Below are positions 1 to 8,965 of a stretch of DNA of 64,000 bases, piece after piece; the first letter of the stretch is position 1, and each line of letters starts with the position of its first letter. The position numbers were made by a program, and so were the translations under genes. The stretch spans positions 310,001-374,000 of the forward strand of contig NZ_JANZXA010000002.1 of assembly GCF_025153475.1 (NCBI RefSeq), given 5' to 3'. Below the pieces are notes generated by a model. That model had not been told where the DNA came from and did not search any database. It worked only from the letters and a program-made list of their open reading frames with translations. The stretch is from Novosphingobium mangrovisedimenti. GTDB taxonomy: Bacteria > Pseudomonadota > Alphaproteobacteria > Sphingomonadales > Sphingomonadaceae.

Positions 1-390
1 TTCACGCTGAAGAGCCAGCCCGCAAAGCCCCAGCTCGCCATCATCAGCCTGGGCGGCAACGACATGCTGCGCGGCCTGCCGCCTGCCGAGACGCGCAAGA
101 ACCTGGAGGCGATCCTCAAGCGGCTGACCGACGACAATATCCGCGTCGTCCTGCTCGGCATGCTCGCCGCCCCCAACCTGGGCAAGGACTACGCCGAAAA
201 GTTCAACCCGATCTACCCACAACTGGCGCAGAAATACGGCGCAACGCTGGTGCCCTTCTTCCTGCAGCCGGTGATCGACAAGCCCGACCTGATGCAGGAC
301 GACCACACGCACCCGACCGCAATCGGCGTGGACGCCATCGTCACGGCCACCCTGGACGATGTCGCGGACGCGCTGCCGAAGGAGAAGTAG
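1..390 (+). CDS. SGNH-family esterase/lysophospholipase (3' part)
   Basis: The window opens inside this gene; frame 1 is open from the first base, so the N-terminus with the catalytic Ser block (GDS) is missing. The visible 129 residues carry SGNH block III as S-L-G-G-N-D near the start and the C-terminal Asp/His pair in a D-D-H-T-H-P-T-A-I-G segment (block V), as in TesA-like arylesterases (EC 3.1.1/3.1.2). These usually act on acyl thioesters or esters in the periplasm. Whether it has a signal peptide cannot be seen. The family call is good; the substrate is unknown. Confidence 0.8.
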   Translation, partial: FTLKSQPAKPQLAIISLGGNDMLRGLPPAETRKNLEAILKRLTDDNIRVVLLGMLAAPNLGKDYAEKFNPIYPQLAQKYGATLVPFFLQPVIDKPDLMQDDHTHPTAIGVDAIVTATLDDVADALPKEK

Positions 391-520
391 CTGGCGGGTG
401 ACAGCTCAAATGTCCCGTCGAAGCACCCGAGAGCCATTAGCAAATTGTAATCGGACAGACTTGAAGTCCTTTCCTACCATCGTTCGAACATCGCGACATT
501 CTTGAACGAGGGGGGGAAAC

Positions 521-1576
521 ATGGACTTCGATGCAAATATTGCCGAACTGCAATCCCGGCTGCGACAGCACCGCGAAATCCTCGAGACGGAAGAAGCTGC
601 CAAGACAACATTGGTGCTGCCTTTCCTGCGCGCATTGGGATTTGACGTGTTCAATCCGGCTGAGGTGAAGCCGGAATTCACTTGCGACGTCGGAACCAGG
701 AAGGGCGAGAAAGTCGACTATGCCCTTTGCGTCGGCGGTGAAGTGACTGTCCTCGTCGAATGCAAATCCGCATCCAGCGATCTGTCCATCAAGCATGCAA
801 GCCAGCTGTTCCGTTATTTCGCAGCGACCAATGCGCGCGTTTCGCTGCTCACCAACGGCGTGACATACAAGTTCTTCACCGATTCCGACAAAGCCAACAT
901 GATGGATGAGGCTCCATTCTTCACGTTCAACCTCGACGATTACCGCAAGTCCGACATTCGTAATCTGGCGGCGTTCCAAAAGTCGGAATTCGATGTCGAT
1001 CGCATCGTCGCTCAAGCCGGGACGCTGAAACTGCAATCGCAAGTCCTGGCGGAATTGAAGAAGGAGTTCGCAGAGCCGTCCGAGGAATTCGTTCGCGTGA
1101 TCGCTGCGCGCCTGCACGACGGCATGCTGACCAAGCCGGTTCGCGACAAATATCAGGCGGCCATCACACAGGCCATCGGCGCCTTGATCCGTCAGGGGAT
1201 CGACGAGCGTCTCCAGAATGCGATGAAGCGCAATGACGAGCCCGAACCGAGTGACGAGCCAGCCCCGGATGGCAACAGCATCGAGACGACGCAGGTCGAA
1301 ATCGACGGCTTCAACATCATCCGTGCCATCTGCGCAAAGGTCGTTACCCCCGACCGTATCGTGATACGCGACGCCAAGTCCTATTGCGCCGTTCTGCTCG
1401 ACGACAACAATCGCCGCACGATCGCGCGCATGCACTTCAACAGCCCGACCGCCCGTTACCTGGGCGTGTTTACAGGCAAAGACGAAGAACGTCGGCCCGT
1501 GTCCGGCCCCGTCGACATATACCAGCACGCCGACGCCTTGCTTGCACGGATCAACGAGCTCGAAAGTGGCTCGTAA
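521..1576 (+). CDS. Orphan type I restriction HsdR N-terminal domain protein
   Basis: A 351-residue protein whose first ~160 residues resemble the nuclease domain at the N-terminus of type I restriction R subunits. A PD-(D/E)xK core is readable: D66, then E80-x-K82 in V-L-V-E-C-K-S. The helicase/translocase part of HsdR is absent, and no hsdM or hsdS lies nearby, so it is not a complete R-M system. Residues ~245-351 form a separate C-terminal domain after an acidic/proline linker. The start is backed by a strong purine-rich site (GAGGGGGG) 5 bases before ATG. Base composition is less GC-skewed than its neighbours, which hints at separate acquisition. It could be a stand-alone nuclease of a defence or DNA-repair type; the role is unknown. 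Confidence 0.7.
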   Translation: MDFDANIAELQSRLRQHREILETEEAAKTTLVLPFLRALGFDVFNPAEVKPEFTCDVGTRKGEKVDYALCVGGEVTVLVECKSASSDLSIKHASQLFRYFAATNARVSLLTNGVTYKFFTDSDKANMMDEAPFFTFNLDDYRKSDIRNLAAFQKSEFDVDRIVAQAGTLKLQSQVLAELKKEFAEPSEEFVRVIAARLHDGMLTKPVRDKYQAAITQAIGALIRQGIDERLQNAMKRNDEPEPSDEPAPDGNSIETTQVEIDGFNIIRAICAKVVTPDRIVIRDAKSYCAVLLDDNNRRTIARMHFNSPTARYLGVFTGKDEERRPVSGPVDIYQHADALLARINELESGS

Positions 1577-1715
1577 TTGACCGACCGATTCAGGGCGCGT
1601 CACGCCGGTGTGAAACACATTGATCATCATCAAGGTACTGCCCCGGCTCCGGTGCTTCATTGTCTCGCGATGGCGCGGTTGTTTCGTTCTGCCGGGGCCG
1701 TTGGAGGAGCTATCT

Positions 1716-2105
1716 ATGAAACGTCCCTTGATCCTGGCCTGTCTGGCAGCATCGACCCTGTCGCTCTCGGCCTGCTATCACGACGGGTATAACAGCCGCG
1801 TCGCGGTGAGCTGGTCCACTTATCCCTATTATGGCTGGTACGACGGCTATTATGGCACGATCTATGACGGCTACTGGGTGGACAACCTGTTCTACTACCG
1901 CCTGAGCCCGCAGGACCGCGCGTTCCGGCGTGGCGACCCGCAGCACTTCCGGCGCGGCGATGTGCGCCCGGCTGAACCCCGCTTCCGCCGTTTCGACGGT
2001 ACGCTGCGGCGCCCTCCGGAAGGAACGCGCATGCCGCGCTTCACACCCCCGCAGCAGGACCGGCGCGAAAACCGCGACAGGCGTGATCGCCGCGATCCGC
2101 GCTGA
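1716..2105 (+). CDS. Putative lipoprotein, Tyr/Arg-rich
   Basis: A 129-residue protein. The ATG at 1716 is preceded by GGAGGAG. The first 20 residues form a lipoprotein signal with the lipobox L-S-A-C, so Cys20 is the predicted lipidated residue. The mature part is rich in Tyr, Trp and Gly (residues ~28-60) and then in Arg and Pro, a composition common in small envelope proteins of sphingomonads. No catalytic motif is visible. It probably sits in the outer membrane or periplasm. Function unknown. Confidence 0.75.
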   Translation: MKRPLILACLAASTLSLSACYHDGYNSRVAVSWSTYPYYGWYDGYYGTIYDGYWVDNLFYYRLSPQDRAFRRGDPQHFRRGDVRPAEPRFRRFDGTLRRPPEGTRMPRFTPPQQDRRENRDRRDRRDPR

Positions 2106-2113
2106 TCGCATCG

Positions 2114-2138
2114 CCCCGGCGCCTTGCAGGCGCCGGGG
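2114..2138. terminator. Strong GC hairpin after the lipoprotein gene
   Basis: A perfect 10-bp stem (CCCCGGCGCC / GGCGCCGGGG) around a 5-base loop starts 8 bases past the stop codon. There is no T-tract, so it is a terminator-like or mRNA-stabilising hairpin rather than a classic intrinsic terminator. Confidence 0.5.
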
Positions 2139-2161
2139 CCGACGCCATTCGCCGGGCTTTC

Positions 2162-2350
2162 CTACAGGCCTGCGGGCATGCGATAAGGATGGTGCTCCTT
2201 GACACGTCCATCCTCTTGAAACGAAGCGATTTCATCGATCCGCTCGAAAAATTCGCCATGCGCGTCACGGCTGAAGATCGCGAAATTCCAACCGGGCGAA
2301 AATCGTGACCTTCGCCGGGCCCTGCCCTGATCCTGTCTTGCCCGATACAA
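2162..2350 (-). CDS. Possible small hypothetical protein
   Basis: A 62-codon reading frame from a TTG in an otherwise empty ~320-base gap. The last ~45 residues (from W-N-F-A-I-F-S-R-D to the end) look protein-like with mixed composition. Third-position GC is only moderate and no ribosome site is evident. It may be a real short gene, the remnant of one, or chance. No family recognised. Confidence 0.25.
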   Translation of the reverse strand: MYRARQDQGRARRRSRFSPGWNFAIFSRDAHGEFFERIDEIASFQEDGRVKEHHPYRMPAGL

Positions 2351-2459
2351 TTTACGACAAATTCAGTAACGGTTCAGTCCCGCCCTGCCAGTCTTGCCTT
2401 CCATCGTGCCCGCCGAACCGCCGTCACCCGGTTGGACACTGACAAGGGAGACGCACAGA

Positions 2460-2960
2460 ATGAAGATCCGTTGGAAGACACTCGCCGGCAGGCTCGGCCT
2501 CGGCACGGCACTGGCCGCATCGGCGCTGATGGCGGCATCGCCCGCCATGGCCCGCGATCACTACCGCGACCGCGGCGACGATGCCGCGATCGCCATCGGT
2601 GCCGGCATCATCGGGCTCGCCATCGGCGCTGCCATCGCCGACAACCACGACCGGCGCTACTACGACCGCGGCTGGTATCCCGCCCGCCGCTACGTGACCG
2701 TGCGCGGCTATCCCGGGTACTACTATTACTACGACGGTTACCCGAACCGCTACTACCGCGACCGATACTACGATCGCTATTACGCGCCCTACTACCGTGA
2801 TCGCTGGAGCCGTGGTCGCGACTGGCGACACGACCGCCGCGACTATTACCGCGATCGACGCGACTATTACAGCGATCGCCGCTACGACCGGCATTACGGG
2901 AACCGGCACTATCGGGACGACCGCGACTACCGCAGGGACCGCGACTGGCGCCGCCGCTAA
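2460..2960 (+). CDS. Secreted Tyr/Arg/Asp repeat-rich protein with glycine-zipper segment
   Basis: A 166-residue protein. A signal peptide runs to about residue 31 (A-S-P-A-M-A then R). Residues ~40-59 form a Gly/Ala/Ile-rich hydrophobic stretch like a glycine zipper. The remainder is dominated by Tyr, Arg and Asp in recurring Y-R-D-R / Y-Y-R-D units and is strongly low-complexity. Such proteins are usually annotated only as hypothetical in sphingomonads. It is likely periplasmic or outer-membrane associated. It may relate to the preceding Tyr-rich lipoprotein, but the two are 350 bases apart. Confidence 0.7.
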   Translation: MKIRWKTLAGRLGLGTALAASALMAASPAMARDHYRDRGDDAAIAIGAGIIGLAIGAAIADNHDRRYYDRGWYPARRYVTVRGYPGYYYYYDGYPNRYYRDRYYDRYYAPYYRDRWSRGRDWRHDRRDYYRDRRDYYSDRRYDRHYGNRHYRDDRDYRRDRDWRRR

Positions 2961-3056
2961 CCGCAAGCGCAGACGACACTAATATCCCCCCGGTAGCCGG
3001 CCTTGCGGCGGGCCGCCGGGGCGGAAGCCCCCTCGCCAAGCGCGCCCGGTAAGGCT

Positions 3057-4235
3057 ATGGCCGCGTCCACGATGACCCCCTCACTGGACACTGCCGACCT
3101 GCGCATCGCCCTTTTCTCGGGCAACTACAACTACGTCCGCGACGGAGCGAACCAGGCGCTCAACCGGCTGGTGGGGTATCTCCTGCGTCAGGGTGCGCAA
3201 GTGCGCGTCTATGCCCCGGTGGTGGCCGAACCCGCGTTCGAGCCGACCGGCGATCTCATCGGTGTGGGCGCGGTGCCGATCCCAGGCCGCGCGGAATACC
3301 GCGTTCCCCTAACCCTGTGGGGCAAGGCCAGGCGCGATCTTGCCGCCTTCGCGCCCAACGTGGTCCATGTCGCCTCGCCCGATCCGGTGGCGCATCAGGC
3401 CGTGACATGGGCAAGAAAGCGGAACCTGCCGGTGCTTGCATCGGTCCACACCCGCTTCGAGACCTACCTGCGCTATTACAACATGGCCTGGGGCGAGCCG
3501 GTGATCGAGGCGATCCTGCGCCGCTTCTACCGCCGCTGCGACGCGCTGGTCGCGCCATCGGAAAGCATGGCGCAAGTGCTGCGCGACCAGCGCATGAACT
3601 ACGACGTCTCGATCTGGTCGCGCGGCGTCGACCGCGAGATCTTCCATCCCGGCCGGCGCGACCTCGACTGGCGGCGCGCCCACGGCATCGGCGACGATGA
3701 GGTAGCAATCGGTTTCCTCGGGCGGCTGGTGATGGAAAAGGGCCTCGACGTGTTCTCCGACACACTCGACGAGCTGGGCCGCCGCGGCGTGAAACACAAA
3801 GTGCTGGTGATCGGTGAGGGGCCAGCGCGCGAATGGTTCGAGGCACGCCTGCCCGATGCCGCCTTCGTCGGCTTCCAGCAGGGCGCGGACCTGGGCCGGG
3901 CGGTCGCCTCGATGGACGTGCTGTTCAACCCCTCGGTCACCGAGACGTTCGGCAACGTCACGCTCGAAGCCATGGCCTGCGGCCTGCCCGTCGTCGCGGC
4001 CGCCGCCACCGGCAGCCAGAGCCTCGTCGACGACCGCGTCTCGGGCCGGCTAATTCCGCCGGGCGCAATCCACCAGTTCGCCGAGGCACTCAAGGCCTAC
4101 ATCGTGGACCCCGCCCTGCGCCGGGTCCACGGAGACGCCGGCGAGGCCCGGGCGGCCGAGTTCAGCTGGGACCGCATCAACCAGGCGGTCGCCGACACTT
4201 ACGTCCGGCTGATCCGCCAGAAGAGCCGCCGCTAG
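3057..4235 (+). CDS. GT4-type glycosyltransferase family 1
   Basis: A 392-residue retaining GT-B glycosyltransferase. The N-terminal half starts with I-A-L-F-S-G-N-Y-N-Y and a Gly-rich acceptor loop. The C-terminal half has the nucleotide-sugar E-x7-E motif in V-T-E-T-F-G-N-V-T-L-E-A-M. It resembles the SqdX/PimB-like branch that glycosylates diacylglycerol-type lipids or builds lipid-linked sugars at the inner membrane face, but the acceptor cannot be told. ATG 3057 was chosen; ATG 3072 and an upstream in-frame ATG at 3003 are alternatives. Its stop overlaps the stop of the opposite-strand gene by 4 bases. Confidence 0.85.
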   Translation: MAASTMTPSLDTADLRIALFSGNYNYVRDGANQALNRLVGYLLRQGAQVRVYAPVVAEPAFEPTGDLIGVGAVPIPGRAEYRVPLTLWGKARRDLAAFAPNVVHVASPDPVAHQAVTWARKRNLPVLASVHTRFETYLRYYNMAWGEPVIEAILRRFYRRCDALVAPSESMAQVLRDQRMNYDVSIWSRGVDREIFHPGRRDLDWRRAHGIGDDEVAIGFLGRLVMEKGLDVFSDTLDELGRRGVKHKVLVIGEGPAREWFEARLPDAAFVGFQQGADLGRAVASMDVLFNPSVTETFGNVTLEAMACGLPVVAAAATGSQSLVDDRVSGRLIPPGAIHQFAEALKAYIVDPALRRVHGDAGEARAAEFSWDRINQAVADTYVRLIRQKSRR

Positions 4236-4678
4236 CGGAGCACACCGCGCCCGCGCATCCGGATCGCATACCAGAGCAGGGCCAGCGCCACGATCCAGAT
4301 CGCCACGGAAAAGGCGACGTTCGCGGGCGTCGTCATGCTCGCCGGCATGTCAGAGGCAAGCTGCCACAGCAGGGTGCCGGCCAGCCCGGCAAGCGAAACG
4401 GCGAATGCCGTGACCGCCCACCGCGAACGCAGCAGCAGCAACAGCGATCCCGCCAGCGCGCCCCACACACCCATCGCCCAGACCACCAGCGAGACCGTCG
4501 GCGCCGCATCGAGCCAGTCGATCACCTCGGGCGGAAACTGCGCGATATAGGCGGGCTCGCGCGTCACCGTCATGGTGAAGTCCGCGCATCCCATTGCATT
4601 CCAGAGCAGCGACAGGACCGCGATGATCCAGAACCACCACGATGCCTTCGCGGCGGCCTGCATGCCTGCTTGAACCAT
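4232..4678 (-). CDS. Conserved 4-TM membrane protein
   Basis: A 148-residue integral membrane protein with four hydrophobic segments: about residues 13-30, a middle pair around 65-105, and one near 120-140. The short segment D-F-T-M-T-V between the first two helices and the conserved F-P-P-E-V-I-D-W-L-D stretch recall a small sphingomonad family sometimes labelled sugar transporter, which I would not assert. It converges on the glycosyltransferase gene and is not clearly in an operon with anything. Function unknown. Confidence 0.7.
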   Translation of the reverse strand: MVQAGMQAAAKASWWFWIIAVLSLLWNAMGCADFTMTVTREPAYIAQFPPEVIDWLDAAPTVSLVVWAMGVWGALAGSLLLLLRSRWAVTAFAVSLAGLAGTLLWQLASDMPASMTTPANVAFSVAIWIVALALLWYAIRMRGRGVLR

Positions 4679-4768
4679 GGCGTCTCTCCCTGCAGGTGCC
4701 GAAGGCTTGGAGACTATCCCGCTCCTTATGCCGATGCAATCGCGCGCAAGACACGCTAGATAGCCCCC

Positions 4769-6091
4769 ATGGCCGATCTCTTTGCCGATGACCCTCCCCC
4801 CTCCTCCGCTTCCGATGAACCGCGCGAGGATGCCCCGCTCGCAGACCGCCTGCGCCCGCGCACGCTGGACGATGTCGTCGGGCAGGAACACCTGACCGGC
4901 CCCGAAGGCCCGATCGGGCGCATGGTCGCGGTCGGACGTCTTTCCTCGATGATCCTGTGGGGACCGCCGGGCACGGGCAAGACCAGCACCGCGCGCCTGC
5001 TCGCCGATGCCGTGGGCATGCGCTTTGCCGCGGTGAGCGCGGTGTTCTCGGGCGTCGCCGATCTCAAGAAGGCCTTCGCCGAGGCTGAGACAATGGCGAA
5101 AGCCGGCCAGCGCACGCTCCTGTTCGTGGACGAAATCCACCGCTTCAACCGCGCCCAGCAGGACGGCTTCCTGCCTTTCGTCGAGCGCGGCACCGTCACG
5201 CTCGTCGGCGCGACGACCGAGAACCCCAGCTTCGCGCTCAACGCCGCGCTGCTCAGCCGCGCGCAGGTGCTGATCCTGCACCGGCTCGATGTCGAGGCGC
5301 TGGGCACCCTGCTCGACAAGGCCGAAGCGCTTGAAGGCCCCCTGCCCCTCGATGCCGATGCCCGCGAGGCGCTGATCGCCTCGGTCGACGGCGACGGGCG
5401 CTTCCTGCTCAACCAGGCCGAGACTCTCTACGCCGCGAAGATCCCCGAGCCGCTCGATCCGGCGGGGCTGGGCCAGTTCCTGCAGCGCCGCGTGGCGGTC
5501 TATGACAAGGACCGCGACGGGCACTACAACCTGATCTCCGCCCTGCACAAAAGCCTGCGCGGTTCGGACCCGCAGGCCGCTCTCTACTATCTCGCGCGGA
5601 TGCTGACGGCGGGCGAGGAACCGCTCTACGTGCTGCGCCGCCTCGTGCGTTTTGCATCGGAAGACATTGGGTTGGCCGATCCGCAGGCGCTGATCCAATG
5701 CCTTGCTGCCAAGGACGCCTACGAGTTCCTCGGCTCTCCAGAGGGCGAACTCGCCATCGTGCAGGCCTGCCTCTACCTCGCCACCGCGCCCAAATCGAAC
5801 GCGGCCTATGCGGCGCAGAAGGCCTCGTTCAAGTCGGCGCGCGAGACGGGTTCGCTGGCCCCGCCCGCCAATATCCTCAACGCGCCGACCAAGCTGATGA
5901 AGGACATCGGCTACGGCAAGGACTACGCCTACGACCACGATGCGCCCGACGGCTTTTCCGGCGACAACTACTGGCCCGAAGGCATGGCCGCGCAGACCTA
6001 TTACCAGCCCGTCGAACGCGGCTTCGAACGCGAGGTCCTGAAACGCATCGAGTGGTGGGACAGGAAGCGGGCCGAACGGCGCGACCAGTGA
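4769..6091 (+). CDS. rarA: Replication-associated recombination protein A
   Basis: A 440-residue AAA+ ATPase of the RarA/MgsA (WRNIP1) family. Walker A is G-P-P-G-T-G-K-T at 65-72 and Walker B ends in D-E-I-H at 121-124, followed by the family's R-F-N-R-A-Q-Q-D. The C-terminal tetramerisation region includes the conserved Y-P-H/YWP-type end (D-N-Y-W-P-E-G). RarA acts at stalled replication forks with SSB and the RecA pathway. Length matches the family. The stop overlaps the start of the next gene as GTGA. Confidence 0.95.
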   Translation: MADLFADDPPPSSASDEPREDAPLADRLRPRTLDDVVGQEHLTGPEGPIGRMVAVGRLSSMILWGPPGTGKTSTARLLADAVGMRFAAVSAVFSGVADLKKAFAEAETMAKAGQRTLLFVDEIHRFNRAQQDGFLPFVERGTVTLVGATTENPSFALNAALLSRAQVLILHRLDVEALGTLLDKAEALEGPLPLDADAREALIASVDGDGRFLLNQAETLYAAKIPEPLDPAGLGQFLQRRVAVYDKDRDGHYNLISALHKSLRGSDPQAALYYLARMLTAGEEPLYVLRRLVRFASEDIGLADPQALIQCLAAKDAYEFLGSPEGELAIVQACLYLATAPKSNAAYAAQKASFKSARETGSLAPPANILNAPTKLMKDIGYGKDYAYDHDAPDGFSGDNYWPEGMAAQTYYQPVERGFEREVLKRIEWWDRKRAERRDQ

Positions 6092-6981
6092 CGCGCCCGC
6101 GCTTCCGGCATTTCATGGCGATCGACTGGTCGGGCGCCATGGGCGAACGGCAGAAGGGCATCGCCGTGGCCCTGTGCAACGACAAAGGCGAGGCGCCCCG
6201 ACTGCTGCACCCGCATGGCCATGCCCGCTGGTCGCGCGCCGATGTGCTGGACATGCTGTTGAAGCGCCTGCCCGAAGATACGCTGGTCGGGCTCGATCTG
6301 GGCATTTCGCTGCCCTTTGCCGATGCCGGCGCCTTCTTTCCCGGCTGGAACGAGAGCCCGCCCGATGCCCGCAGCCTCTGGGAGATGATCGACACGGTCT
6401 GCGCGCGCGATCCGCACTTGTCCGCCACCAGTTTCGTCGACCACGATGAGGCCAGCACCTATTTCCGCCGCCATGGCGGGCGCGAGGGCGTGCGCTTTCA
6501 CTTGCCGGGGACGACCCACCGCCGCGGCCGCATGCGCGTGACCGAAGAGGCGCAGGCCCGCGCCGGGTGCAAGCCCTACTCCAACTTCAACCTCGTCGGC
6601 GCCGCGCAGGTCGGCAAGTCGAGCCTGACCGGAATGCGCCTGCTCCACCGGCTGAGCGGACAGCTGCCGGTCTGGCCGATCGACCCGCTGCCGCCGTCAG
6701 GATCGGTGGTCGTCGAGATCTACACCACGCTTGCCGCCGTCGCCGCTGGACGCAGGCCCGGACGCGCCAAGATGGCCGACCACGCCGCCCTCAACGAGGC
6801 CCTCGACGCGCTCAGTTCACCGCCCGTGCCCGGCAGCGGCGCGATCGACGATCACAGTTCGGATGCCCTTCTCACTGCCGCCTGGCTCCGCACCGTAGCC
6901 TCTCGTCCGACACTGTGGCATCCTCCCCAATTAACGGAGGAACTGGCACGAACCGAGGGCTGGACCTTCGGCGCGCCATAG
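6088..6981 (+). CDS. Conserved hypothetical protein coupled to rarA (RNase H-like fold suspected)
   Basis: A 297-residue protein starting at a GTG that overlaps the rarA stop (GTGA); an in-frame ATG at 6115 is the alternative. It opens with M-A-I-D-W-S-G-A, and a second acidic strand motif V-G-L-D-L-G-I-S-L-P follows. A late D-D-H-S-S-D-A-L-L-T-A-A segment resembles the third acidic position of RNase H/DUF429-like folds. This fold guess comes from motif spacing only. Coupled translation with rarA suggests a role near DNA maintenance. No named family is recognised with confidence. Confidence 0.75.
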   Translation: MTRPRFRHFMAIDWSGAMGERQKGIAVALCNDKGEAPRLLHPHGHARWSRADVLDMLLKRLPEDTLVGLDLGISLPFADAGAFFPGWNESPPDARSLWEMIDTVCARDPHLSATSFVDHDEASTYFRRHGGREGVRFHLPGTTHRRGRMRVTEEAQARAGCKPYSNFNLVGAAQVGKSSLTGMRLLHRLSGQLPVWPIDPLPPSGSVVVEIYTTLAAVAAGRRPGRAKMADHAALNEALDALSSPPVPGSGAIDDHSSDALLTAAWLRTVASRPTLWHPPQLTEELARTEGWTFGAP

Positions 6982-7059
6982 CGCACAACCCGCGTCATTG
7001 AGGGCGCCATCCCCCCACCCCGGCGCCTCTACACAATACGACAGGACGCAATCAACTCC

Positions 7060-8787
7060 ATGAAACACAAACTGCTAGCAGGCCTCGCCTGCCTCGCGCT
7101 GTGTACCGGCGCCACAGGCGCGCCGGTAACCGCCGAAACGACCCCAACCGCTCCGGCCAGCGCTTCCGCTCAGGATTGGAAGGCCTTCGTCCAGACCACG
7201 CTCGACAAATGGCTCGCCGGCGATCCGGCCTTCGCCGTCTATCAGGGCGCGCACCAGTTCGACGGCAAGCTCCCCGACTGGAGCGATGCCGGCCTGAAGG
7301 CGCGCGCCGCCTTCCTTCATTCGGTGATCGACGATGCGAAGGACTTCACCGACCTGAACGAAGCGGACCGCTTCGAGCGCGACTATCTGGTGCAGGTCGC
7401 CAAGGGCCAGCTGTTCTGGCTGGAGGATGCCGACTTGCCGCACAAGAACCCGTCCTTCTACATCGGCGGCGGGCTTGATCCCAATGTCTATGTCAGCCGC
7501 GACTATGCCGACAAGGCGACGCGGATGAAGGCGGTGATTGCCTTCTTCAAGGCCGTGCCGACCGCCGCGCAGCAGATCCGCGCCAACCTGCCCACCGCAA
7601 TGCCCGCCACCTTCATCAAGGTAGGAACAGCGGGCTTCGGCGGCCTGGCCGACTACTACAGCGGCGATGCCCGCGCCGCCTTCGCGGACGTGAAGGACCC
7701 CGCGCTGCAGGCGGAATTCAAAACTGCTTCGGAAACCGCCGCCGAGGCCATGCAGGGCCTTGCCGACTGGGTCGCCAAAGCGACGCCGACCCCCGACTAT
7801 GCGCTCGGCGCCGAACGCTTCTCGCGCATGGTTCTGGCCACCGAAGCCGTCGACACCCCGCTCGATGAACTCGAAGCGGTGGGCCGCGCCGATCTCGAGC
7901 GCAACCAGGAAGCGCTGCAGAAGGCCTGCGCCGAATATGCTCCGGGCAAGACCATCCCGGAATGCTTCGACAAGATGCGCGCCGACAAGCCCGACGGAGG
8001 CCCCGTCCTTGCCGCCCGCAAGCAGATCCCCGAACTCACCGCCTTCGTGAAGGAACACGATCTGGTGACAATCCCGGGCACCGAAAAGGCGCTGGTAGAG
8101 GAAAGCCCGCCCTACAACCGGCAGAACTCCGCCTACATCGATCCGCCCGGACCGTTCGAGAAGGGCATTCCCTCGATCTACTACATCTCGCCGCCCGATC
8201 CCTCGTGGTCGCAGCAGAAGCAGATGGACTACATCCCCGGCAAGAACGACCTGCTGTTCACCTCGGTCCACGAGGTCATGCCCGGCCACTTCCTGCAGTT
8301 CCTGCATTCGAACCGCTCGCCTTCGTGGGTCGGCCGGCTTTTCGTGGGCTATGCCTTTGCCGAAGGTTGGGCGCACTATGCCGAGGAGATGATGTGGGAA
8401 GCAGGCCTTGGCGACGGCGATCCCGGCGTCCATGTCGGCCAGATCTCGAACGCGCTGCTGCGCGATTGCCGCTACCTCTCGGCCATCGGACTGCACGCGC
8501 GCGGGATGACGGTGGAACAGTCCAAGCGCATGTTCATGGACGAGTGCTACCAGGACGAAGGCACCGCCGACCAGCAGGCCGCACGCGGCACGTATGATCC
8601 GGCCTACCTGAACTATACGCTGGGCAAGCTGATGATCCGCAAGCTGCGCGCGGACTGGACCGCCACGCGCGGCGACCGCAAGGCGTGGAAGGAATTCCAC
8701 GACCAGTTCCTGAGCTACGGCGGCCCGCCGATCCCGCTGGTGCGCCAGTCGATGATGCACGAGGACGCCCCGCACGCGGTGTTCTGA
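7060..8787 (+). CDS. DUF885 family protein (putative metallo-hydrolase, exported)
   Basis: A 575-residue protein with a clear N-terminal signal peptide (about residues 1-21) followed by an Ala/Thr/Pro-rich linker. The family's zinc-binding signature H-E-V-M-P-G-H lies at 404-410, with the downstream conserved F-A-E-G-W-A-H-Y segment providing another ligand Glu/His. DUF885 proteins are gluzincin-like and thought to be carboxypeptidase-type enzymes, but most are uncharacterised. Length is typical (about 570-620). It stands alone, closed by a strong hairpin. Likely periplasmic. Confidence 0.9.
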   Translation: MKHKLLAGLACLALCTGATGAPVTAETTPTAPASASAQDWKAFVQTTLDKWLAGDPAFAVYQGAHQFDGKLPDWSDAGLKARAAFLHSVIDDAKDFTDLNEADRFERDYLVQVAKGQLFWLEDADLPHKNPSFYIGGGLDPNVYVSRDYADKATRMKAVIAFFKAVPTAAQQIRANLPTAMPATFIKVGTAGFGGLADYYSGDARAAFADVKDPALQAEFKTASETAAEAMQGLADWVAKATPTPDYALGAERFSRMVLATEAVDTPLDELEAVGRADLERNQEALQKACAEYAPGKTIPECFDKMRADKPDGGPVLAARKQIPELTAFVKEHDLVTIPGTEKALVEESPPYNRQNSAYIDPPGPFEKGIPSIYYISPPDPSWSQQKQMDYIPGKNDLLFTSVHEVMPGHFLQFLHSNRSPSWVGRLFVGYAFAEGWAHYAEEMMWEAGLGDGDPGVHVGQISNALLRDCRYLSAIGLHARGMTVEQSKRMFMDECYQDEGTADQQAARGTYDPAYLNYTLGKLMIRKLRADWTATRGDRKAWKEFHDQFLSYGGPPIPLVRQSMMHEDAPHAVF

Positions 8788-8806
8788 CGCAACCAACGAC
8801 ATGACA

Positions 8807-8844
8807 GGACCGGCGCCCTCACCATTTCGCGGGGGCGCCGGTCC
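8807..8844. terminator. Hairpin terminator of the DUF885 gene
   Basis: A perfect 12-bp stem (GGACCGGCGCCC with GGGCGCCGGTCC) and a 14-base loop, starting 20 bases after the stop codon. No T-run follows, as is common in GC-rich alphaproteobacteria. Confidence 0.55.
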
Positions 8845-8965
8845 GACAGGCCGCCCACGCGCGGGCGTGACCTGATCGCGTTTGGCCGCTAAACCCGATC
8901 GCGATGCTGACACGGCCCATTCACAAGAACCCGGAAAAACCGGGCCATCCGGCGACCATGCCGGC

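Noticed and set aside
2700..2960. Possible tandem DNA repeat or CRISPR-like array in the Y-R-D-R coding region.
   Set aside because: The repeats are irregular codon-level repeats of Tyr/Arg/Asp with no fixed unit or spacers.
4679..5938. A long open frame on the minus strand opposite rarA, extending the small membrane protein gene.
   Set aside because: It lies opposite a textbook rarA and has Arg/Gly/Ala-rich shadow composition; the membrane protein starts naturally at 4678.
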